Assembly: GCA_035644935.1 (NCBI GenBank)
Contig: DASQNO010000007.1
Location: 1 to 26,700 of the forward strand
Source of the DNA: CADCVW01 sp035644935
GTDB taxonomy: Bacteria > Pseudomonadota > Alphaproteobacteria > Sphingomonadales > Sphingomonadaceae
Length of the DNA stretch: 26,700 nt
Direction of reading: 5' to 3'
The translations under genes and the position numbers were made by a program. This document shows, piece after piece, positions 21,195 through 26,700 of the stretch. The notes below the pieces were generated by a model that searched no databases, was not told the origin of the DNA, and saw only the letters and a program-made list of their open reading frames with translations. How positions within the stretch are numbered: position 1 is the stretch's first letter; every line of letters starts with the position of its first letter.

Positions 21195-22643
21195 TCAGTT
21201 CGCCTCCGCGACCTGCGCCAGGGCCGCGTCTATGCGCGCGGCGGCGCTGCCGCCTTCCGGCACATCGTTGGCGAACGCGGAAAACAGCAACGTGCGCCCG
21301 CTCCGCGCCACCAGGTACCCCGACAGCGCGTTGGTGGCGTTGAGCGTCCCCGTCTTGGCGAACACCCGCCCGGCGAGCGGCGTGCCCCGGAACCGGTTGC
21401 GCAGCGTCCCGTCCACCCCGCCTACCGGCAACGTCCCGCGCCACGCCGCGCCCCAAGGCTGCGCGCTCGCCCAGCGCAGAAACGTCACCACGCCGCGCGG
21501 CGCCAGCCGGTTGTACGTCGACATGCCCGACCCGTCGGACAGATCATACGCCGTGCGCGGCACGCCGGCTTGTCGCATCATGCCGCGCACCACCGCCTGC
21601 CCGTCGGCGATCGAACCGGTGCCCGCGACGCGCCCGACGCGGCGCAGCAGCAGTTCGGCGTGCAGGTTCTGGCTGACCTTGTTGGTGACCGCGAGGTCAT
21701 CCAACAGCGGCGGCGGCGTCAGGCGGGCCAGGGCCGGCGGCTGCGGCGGCCGCATCGCGGGCGCCGTTCCGCGCAGCGCGGGGTCGTCCACGGGTCCCGG
21801 CGCGCGGTGCCGCGCCGACACCCGGCCCAGCACACGCACGCCGCGCGCCTCCAGCAGGCTCTTGAACCGCCACGCGGCGTAGTGCGCGGGATCGTCGATC
21901 GCCAGCCGCAACGTCTCGGGCCCGCCCCCGGCCGCTATGGTGCCGGTCAACCGCACGATGTCGTCCCCCGGCAGCCGGTCCACGCTCAGCGCGGTCACCC
22001 CGCCCGCGCGCGTCGTCGCGCGGTTGTCGATCACGTAGTAGTCCAGGCCCTCCACCCCCGGCGGCTGACCCGGTGCGCCCGGCGTCACCCGCAGCGCCAG
22101 TTCGTTGTCGTCCAGCGACAGCGCGGACGTCGCGGTACCCGACCGGAACGGCATGTTGTTCCAGCTCATCCCCGGGCTCCACCGCTGGTCGGGGAACAGG
22201 CTGTCGTCCCCCGCGACGTCGCCCACGAGCCGCGTTTCGTGCGCCACCGCGTCGGCCAGCGCCGCCAGGCAATTCGTCACGCAATCGTCGGCGCTGGACA
22301 AGCGCGCGTCGCCTCCGCCGGTCAGCACGACATCCGGCACGCGCCGGCCCTCGCGGTCGAGCCGCACCGACGCGCCGCCGGCCTCGTCGGGCCGGTCCAC
22401 CGCGCCCAGCGTCCCGAAGGCTGCCGCAGTCGTGAACATCTTTGTGTTGGACGCCGGAATGAACCGGGCGTCGGGCGCGATCGCGACCAGCTCTTCTCCT
22501 TCCGCGGTCGCCACGACTAGCCCGAACCGCACGCCGGGTCCGGCCTTCGCCAGCGTCGCCTCGACGCGCGCCTGCAGCGTCTCGGCTACTGCGGGAGCTG
22601 CGACGAACAACAGCGCGGGCAGGAACAGGCTTGTTGCTTTCAT
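21195..22643 (-). CDS. dacB: D-alanyl-D-alanine carboxypeptidase/endopeptidase, PBP4 type
   Basis: From the ATG at 22643 the protein has 482 residues; a TTG nine codons upstream is less likely. The signal peptide MKATSLFLPALLFVAAPAVA is cut before E21. The S13-family layout is present: FIPASNTKMFT with nucleophile S65 and K68, a long inserted region between the first two motifs, NKVSQNLHAELLLRR, the SDGSGMS loop (369-375), and KTG (430-432) in VFAKTGTLNATNALSGY. PBP4-type enzymes remove terminal D-Ala from muropeptides and cleave peptide cross-links in the periplasm. The gene lies upstream of the large TonB receptor on the same strand, separated by 182 bases that carry the receptor's own repeat array, and is divergent from the amidohydrolase gene. 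Confidence 0.93.
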   Translation of the reverse strand: MKATSLFLPALLFVAAPAVAETLQARVEATLAKAGPGVRFGLVVATAEGEELVAIAPDARFIPASNTKMFTTAAAFGTLGAVDRPDEAGGASVRLDREGRRVPDVVLTGGGDARLSSADDCVTNCLAALADAVAHETRLVGDVAGDDSLFPDQRWSPGMSWNNMPFRSGTATSALSLDDNELALRVTPGAPGQPPGVEGLDYYVIDNRATTRAGGVTALSVDRLPGDDIVRLTGTIAAGGGPETLRLAIDDPAHYAAWRFKSLLEARGVRVLGRVSARHRAPGPVDDPALRGTAPAMRPPQPPALARLTPPPLLDDLAVTNKVSQNLHAELLLRRVGRVAGTGSIADGQAVVRGMMRQAGVPRTAYDLSDGSGMSTYNRLAPRGVVTFLRWASAQPWGAAWRGTLPVGGVDGTLRNRFRGTPLAGRVFAKTGTLNATNALSGYLVARSGRTLLFSAFANDVPEGGSAAARIDAALAQVAEAN

Positions 22644-22881
22644 CGATTTACACCACCCACGCGATTTCAACGACGCACCTGCGTGACGATAGGCACCGCG
22701 CGTTCCGCCGCCACCTCATACAGAAGCTTGGCGCGACCATAACCCCGGCGCATGGCGCGCCGCATCGGCGCTTGCCCGCTCTCGCCGAGCGCCGCAGGAT
22801 GCTCCCGATGGCGTCGCCGAACCCCTTGCAACAGCCGCTCGCCGCCATGCCGATCCCCGACATGTTCATGAAAGCATCGCC

Positions 22882-24717
22882 GTGCGCCTCTGGCTCGCCA
22901 TGCTCGCCGCTGTAACGGGGCTCGGCGCCGCCCCCGCTCCGCAGGCGACGCTGATCCGCGGCGCGCGCGTGTTCGACGGCACCGGCGCGCCCGCGGCGAT
23001 CGCGAACGTCCTCGTGCAGGGCGACCGCATCGCCGCGGTCGGCCCGCGCGTTCGGGGTCCGCGCGGCGCACGCGTCGTTGATGCGCGCGGGCTGACGCTG
23101 ATGCCCGGCCTGCACGATCTCCACACGCACCTGCGCTCGCCCGCCTTCGATGCACCCGACGATCTCGGCAAGGCGTACGCCGCGCACCTCGTCAACGGCG
23201 TTACCACCGTGGTCGACTTCTCCGTCACCGATGAAATGCTCGCCCCGATCCGCGAGATGACGGCTAGCGGACAAGTCCCGGCCCCGCATCTCCACCTCGC
23301 GATCCGCTTCGGCGTGCCGGGCGGGCACGGCACCGAATATGGCTGGGGCCGCGGCTTCACCAAGCAGGTCGCGACGCCCCGCGCCGCCCGCCTCGCGATG
23401 AACAAGGCGCTGACGTACAAGCCGGACGTCATCAAGGTCTTCGCGGACGGCTGGCGCTACGATCGCGATCCCGACCTGGGCAGCATGAACGTCCCCACGC
23501 TGTCCGCGATCGTCGCCGACGCGCACGCCGCCGATGTTCCCGTGATCACGCACACGGTGACGGTCGCCGGCGCGAAGGTCGCTGCGACGGCGGGTGTCGA
23601 CTCGCTCGGCCACAGCGTCGGAGACGCGCCCGCGGACGACGAACTCCTGGCGCTGATGAAGGCGCGGCGCACCGGCTACATCCTGACGCTCGGCGCGTAC
23701 GAGCCGCAGGAGGATCGCACCTTTATGGACGGCGAGTGGCGCGCGCTGCGCCCGCCCGAACGCGCGCGGGAAGAAGCGCGGATCGCCGCACCGCTGAAAG
23801 TCATCCCCGAACGCGAGGCGCGCCGTTGGGCGATCATGCAAGACAACGTCCGCCGCATGAAGACCGCGGGCATTCGCGTCGGTGTCGGCACAGACGCGGG
23901 GATCGGCGGCGTCTATCACGGCTCGTCCGCGATCCGCGAGATCCGCTGGCTGACCCGGCTCGGTTTCACGCCCGCGGAGGCGCTGGCCGCCGCGACGAGC
24001 GTTAGCGCCGATATCCTCGGCCGGTCTGCCGACCACGGCCGCATCGCCCCCGGGCAGCGCGCCGATCTCGTGCTCACCGGCGGCCGTCCCGACGAGCGGA
24101 TCGACGACCTGCACGACGTCCGTCGCGTCTTCGTCGCCGGCCGCGAGGTGGCGCTGGAGCCCTTGCGCCGGCTACTCGAAAGCGATGCCCCCTCAACGCT
24201 GCCCGTGCATCGCATGGCCGGTCCGATCGACACCGGCGCCCGCGCGGACGGGCGCACCGACCTCGGTACGCTGCCGGTGGAAAGCACCGAAGCCGGCATT
24301 GATCACAGCCGCCTCGAGTTCGTTCGCCCGAATGCCGGCGTGGGCAAGAGCCTCTTCCTGCTGGCGCGCATGGGCGCCGCGCCGCGACCGTTCGCACAAG
24401 CGATTCTGCCGCTAACCCGCGGCGCGATCCAGCTGGCGGACGCGCGCGGCTTCAGCGGCGTTGCCGTGGACGCGCGCGGCAACGGCCGCTTCCAGCTGCT
24501 GCTGGACAGCTACGGCATCGACGACCCCGAATGGTTCCGGACCGGCTTCGATGCCACGGAAACCGTCGGCGAACTCCGGATTCCGTTCTCCGCATTCCGC
24601 AGTCCCGACGGACAGGCGCGGCTGGACCCCGCGAGGCTGCGCGCAGTCATCCTCCGCCTTGAAGGCGATCCGGGCGGCGCCGCCTGGCTCGAGCTCGCGA
24701 ACCTGCGCTTCTACTAG
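22882..24717 (+). CDS. Amidohydrolase (imidazolonepropionase-like) fused to a CIA30-like domain, secreted
   Basis: A 611-residue protein from a GTG start; no in-frame ATG lies upstream. MRLWLAMLAAVTGLGAAPAPQ is a likely signal peptide. Residues 20-430 form a metal-dependent amidohydrolase: LIRGARVFDGTG, MPGLHDLHTH (H81, H83), a candidate metal-bridging K185 in VIKVF, H224 in VITHTV, H244 in LGHSVG, D338 in GTDAG, and IAPGQRADLVL near the end. This subgroup of exported enzymes includes Xaa-Pro and Xaa-Arg dipeptidases. From about 445 to 611 is a separate beta-rich domain that resembles CIA30 (KSLFLLARMG, GFSGVAVDARGNGRFQLLL, ELRIPFSAF, LELANLRFY), possibly a carbohydrate-binding-like fold. It has very high GC. 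The substrate is unknown, but a peptide or cyclic amide in the periplasm fits. Confidence 0.87.
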   Translation: MRLWLAMLAAVTGLGAAPAPQATLIRGARVFDGTGAPAAIANVLVQGDRIAAVGPRVRGPRGARVVDARGLTLMPGLHDLHTHLRSPAFDAPDDLGKAYAAHLVNGVTTVVDFSVTDEMLAPIREMTASGQVPAPHLHLAIRFGVPGGHGTEYGWGRGFTKQVATPRAARLAMNKALTYKPDVIKVFADGWRYDRDPDLGSMNVPTLSAIVADAHAADVPVITHTVTVAGAKVAATAGVDSLGHSVGDAPADDELLALMKARRTGYILTLGAYEPQEDRTFMDGEWRALRPPERAREEARIAAPLKVIPEREARRWAIMQDNVRRMKTAGIRVGVGTDAGIGGVYHGSSAIREIRWLTRLGFTPAEALAAATSVSADILGRSADHGRIAPGQRADLVLTGGRPDERIDDLHDVRRVFVAGREVALEPLRRLLESDAPSTLPVHRMAGPIDTGARADGRTDLGTLPVESTEAGIDHSRLEFVRPNAGVGKSLFLLARMGAAPRPFAQAILPLTRGAIQLADARGFSGVAVDARGNGRFQLLLDSYGIDDPEWFRTGFDATETVGELRIPFSAFRSPDGQARLDPARLRAVILRLEGDPGGAAWLELANLRFY

Positions 24718-24964
24718 CGGCTCGAATCGGCGCAGGTCGCGGCAGCCCGCCCGAACCGTCCCCAAGCGCCGCCATTCGCCGACGCCGGCGCGCCGTTCGC
24801 AGACACCCGGCGCGTCTCGCGGAACAAAGGCTCCGCTTGGCAGACATCGCCGCGACACCGACCGCGCATCGCCGCAAACAGGAAACGCGCCGGGGTGGAA
24901 CAACAGCGTTGCTCCGCCGGAAGATCGCCCCGGCGCAAAGTCATTCTAGCAAGGATCAAAAGCG

Positions 24965-25291
24965 ATGCGTCACTTCACTCTCCTCCCGATCCTCGCCCTT
25001 GCCCTGGGCGCGGCAACCCCTGCGCTTGCCAATCACGAAGCGGTGTCGGTCCCCGTCTCGATCGCCGATCTTGATCTCTCTAATCCCGCCGATGCCGATC
25101 GCCTCCGCACCCGGCTGAACCGGGCGGCGAGTGCGGCCTGCGAGGTCGTCGGCGAAGCCGGTCTTGAGGCGCGCGCAGCGTTCAACGGCTGCCGGCAGAA
25201 TGCGCTGCAGACCGCCGCGTTGAAAGCGGACCGTGTTATCGCCGCCGCCAACGTCGGCGGCGGCGCACAGATCAGGACGGCGCGCCGCTGA
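24965..25291 (+). CDS. UrcA-family secreted protein
   Basis: A 108-residue protein with AAGGA (24951-24955) nine bases before the ATG and a signal peptide MRHFTLLPILALALGAATPALA cut before N23. The mature part carries the UrcA pattern: VSVPVSIADLDLSNPADADRLRTRLNRAASAACEV, with two Cys (59 and 77) placed to form a disulfide. UrcA proteins are widespread in sphingomonads and caulobacters, are exported, and have no established function. The gene follows a 247-base stretch in which I see no other gene and converges on the LytTR regulator gene. Confidence 0.85.
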   Translation: MRHFTLLPILALALGAATPALANHEAVSVPVSIADLDLSNPADADRLRTRLNRAASAACEVVGEAGLEARAAFNGCRQNALQTAALKADRVIAAANVGGGAQIRTARR

Positions 25292-25310
25292 CCCCGTCCC
25301 CGCTCAGCGG
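25285..25310. terminator. Hairpin formed by the two convergent stop regions of urcA and the LytTR gene
   Basis: CCGCTGA (25285-25291) and TCAGCGG (25304-25310) form a perfect 7-bp stem around a 12-base loop that is exactly the intergenic gap. Each arm contains the stop codon of one gene (TGA on each strand). No T-run follows. It is a candidate bidirectional terminator or 3'-end stabiliser. Confidence 0.4.
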
Positions 25311-26044
25311 TCGCTCTTGGCGCGGCCGCTGAGCCGGCGGGCGTTCTCCGCATACAATCGCCCGACCCGCTGCTCGCTCCCGTCCGCCAGACGCGCGGTC
25401 CAGCAGCCGTCGTCGTGGCGCAGCCCGGCCACGAAATCCTTGCGCACGATCGCCGACCGATGGAGGCGGACGAACCGCTCAGGGTCCAGCTCCTCTTCCA
25501 GCTTGGCCAGGCTGTGGTTGATCAGCCAGCTCCGCTTGCCGACATGGATCCGCATGTAGTCGCGCTCGGCGCTGATCCGATCGACGTCCTCTACCCGTAC
25601 GCGCGTCAGCCCGTTGATATCCGACGCCCAGAATTCGCTCAGGTGCCGGGCGCCATCTGGCTGACGCTCGCCCGTCCGGTGCGCGCGGGCGCGGTCCAGC
25701 GCGCGGGACAGCCGCACAGGATCGATCGGCTTCATCAGGTAGTCGACGGCTTCGACGTCGAACGCCGCCACAGCGAAACTGTCGAACGCGGTGACGAAAA
25801 CGATGCGCGGCGGTGCCGGCAACCGCCCCAGCGCGCGCGCGACGTCGATCCCGTCCATTCCCGGCATCGCGATGTCGAGCAGGATGAGGTCCGGCGACAG
25901 CGCCTCCGCCATGCGCAGCGCCGCCTCGCCATCGCCCGCCGTGCCGGCCAGGTCGACTCCCTCCAGGCGCGCCAGCAGGATCTGCATGCGCTCGACCGCC
26001 AGCGGCTCGTCATCCACCACGAGTATTCGCAGAAGCTCAGCCAT
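25304..26044 (-). CDS. LytTR-family response regulator (LytR/AlgR type)
   Basis: A 246-residue protein. The receiver domain (1-120) has acidic pair D11/D12, phospho-acceptor D57 in LILLDIAMPGMDG, and the MKPID lysine loop. The LytTR DNA-binding domain (about 140-235) shows LTRVRVEDVDRISAERDYMRIHV, WLINHSLAKLEEEL and FVRLHRSAIVRKDFV. LytTR proteins bind direct repeats through beta-strand contacts. The start overlaps the end of the kinase gene by 8 bases, so both are translated from one message with the kinase first. The target is unknown; adjacent urcA is a possible but unproven candidate. Confidence 0.94.
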   Translation of the reverse strand: MAELLRILVVDDEPLAVERMQILLARLEGVDLAGTAGDGEAALRMAEALSPDLILLDIAMPGMDGIDVARALGRLPAPPRIVFVTAFDSFAVAAFDVEAVDYLMKPIDPVRLSRALDRARAHRTGERQPDGARHLSEFWASDINGLTRVRVEDVDRISAERDYMRIHVGKRSWLINHSLAKLEEELDPERFVRLHRSAIVRKDFVAGLRHDDGCWTARLADGSEQRVGRLYAENARRLSGRAKSDR

Positions 26045-26700
26045 CGAACACCAGCGGCATGGTCAGTGTCACGCGAAATCCTCCCCCCGGGCGCGGACCG
26101 AACGTGCACGCCGCCGCCGCGCCGAACCGCGCCTTCAACCGTTCGCACACGTTGACCAGCCCGACCCCCGTACCGCGGCAGTCGGCCCGCTGCTCGGGCA
26201 GTTCGCCGCCGTCATTGTCCACCATCAGCCGCAATCGATCGTCCCCGATGCGTTCGGCGCCGATCACCAGCGTCACCCGCGCCCGCGCCCGCGCAACCCC
26301 GTACTTGATCGCGTTCTCCACGATGGGCTGCAGCAGCAGCGCCGGCACCCGCGCCCGCTCAAGCTCCGCGGGCACGATGACCTTGACCCCCAGCCGGTCG
26401 GGAAAGCGCGTCTGCTCGATGTCCAGGTACAGTCGCTGCAACGCGATCTCCTCGGCCAGCGACACGTCCTCCGTGGGATCGATGGCCAGCGTCGATCGGA
26501 AGAACGCGGACAGGCTGAGGATCATCGCCTCCGCCTCCTCCGGCCGCCGCGCCATGATCAGCGACGACAGCGAGTTCAACGTGTTGAACAGGAAGTGCGG
26601 ATTGACCTGGTATCGAAGCGCGCGCAGCTGCGCCGACTGCGCCAGCCGCTCGAACTCCGCCGCCCGCCGTTCCGCCTCGCGCAGCCTCCCGGCGCTGCTC
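26037..26700 (-). CDS. LytS-type sensor histidine kinase (His_kinase/HATPase), 5' end outside window
   Basis: The frame is open to the last base of the window and gives the C-terminal 221 residues. It begins in a helical region (RLREAERRAAEFERLAQSAQ), then has the LytS-family H-box YQVNPHFLFNTLNSLSSL. The ATPase domain follows with LLLQPIVENAIKYG (N-box), VDNDGGELP and GTGVGLVNVCERL, and the protein ends VTLTMPLVFDG. Kinases of this family usually carry several membrane helices at the N-terminus, which lie beyond the window here. It is coupled to the LytTR regulator by an 8-base overlap. Confidence 0.93.
   Translation of the reverse strand, partial: SSAGRLREAERRAAEFERLAQSAQLRALRYQVNPHFLFNTLNSLSSLIMARRPEEAEAMILSLSAFFRSTLAIDPTEDVSLAEEIALQRLYLDIEQTRFPDRLGVKVIVPAELERARVPALLLQPIVENAIKYGVARARARVTLVIGAERIGDDRLRLMVDNDGGELPEQRADCRGTGVGLVNVCERLKARFGAAAACTFGPRPGGGFRVTLTMPLVFDG

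Noticed and set aside
21126..22520. A 464-codon plus-strand frame opposite dacB, and a 488-codon minus-strand frame (22648-24114) opposite the amidohydrolase
   Set aside because: Both are Arg/His/Pro-rich shadow frames without motifs, opposite genes with complete catalytic signatures.
24718..24964. Minus-strand frame of 81 codons (24714-24959) in the gap before urcA
   Set aside because: It has no domain and no good start context, and it would overlap the urcA ribosome-binding site. The near-dyad GGAACAAC-AGC-GTTGCTCC there has a mismatch and no clear role.
1..26700. CRISPR arrays, transposases, integrases, toxin-antitoxin or restriction genes
   Set aside because: I looked for regularly spaced repeats and for family motifs in the translated frames and found none.

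Overview
The window looks like chromosomal DNA of an alphaproteobacterium of the Sphingomonadaceae (Sphingomonas or a close relative). The reasons are high GC, two large TonB-dependent receptors with sphingomonad-type leaders and plugs, a UrcA-family secreted protein, a GntR/GalM/GH43/TonB-receptor sugar locus, and many small lipoproteins. This is inferred from family knowledge and reading by eye; no search was run.

Layout. (1) 1-1009: the 3' end of a thiolase gene, a small lipoprotein and tRNA-Arg(CCG). (2) 1010-2515: about 1.5 kb with no convincing gene and visibly lower GC, directly after the tRNA. (3) 2516-7802, still lower in GC: an intact pal preceded by a decayed tolB 3' remnant; a kdpE/kdpD-like two-component pair whose kinase lacks the KdpD cytoplasmic N-terminal half and has no kdpFABC beside it; a membrane-anchored OmpA-domain protein with an altered peptidoglycan-binding loop; and an endonuclease/exonuclease/phosphatase (sphingomyelinase-like) lipoprotein. 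Regions 2 and 3 read as an old island or rearranged accessory segment that starts at the tRNA. (4) 8041-9210: a small membrane-anchored hypothetical protein and an AraC/GyrI-like regulator. (5) 9426-15254: a compact sugar-utilisation locus with a FadR-type GntR regulator, aldose 1-epimerase, a secreted GH43 glycosidase and a TIGR01782-type TonB receptor, with a palindrome and a 13-bp direct repeat in the divergent galM/GH43 promoter region. (6) 15491-24717: a beta-lactamase-fold serine hydrolase, diaminopimelate decarboxylase, a second large TonB receptor with a three-copy repeat upstream, a PBP4-type D-Ala-D-Ala carboxypeptidase, and an amidohydrolase fused to a CIA30-like domain. This group has a cell-wall/peptide flavour. 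(7) 24965-26700: a UrcA-family protein and a LytTR regulator with its LytS-type kinase, cut by the window end.

No CRISPR array, intact transposase, integrase, phage gene or recognisable defence system was seen. The most unusual items are the tolB remnant with intact pal, the unexplained post-tRNA region, the OmpA-like protein with a lost binding residue, the repeat arrays upstream of the receptor and GH43 genes, and the possible muropeptide-scavenging gene group. I found nothing that I can call a demonstrated new system.
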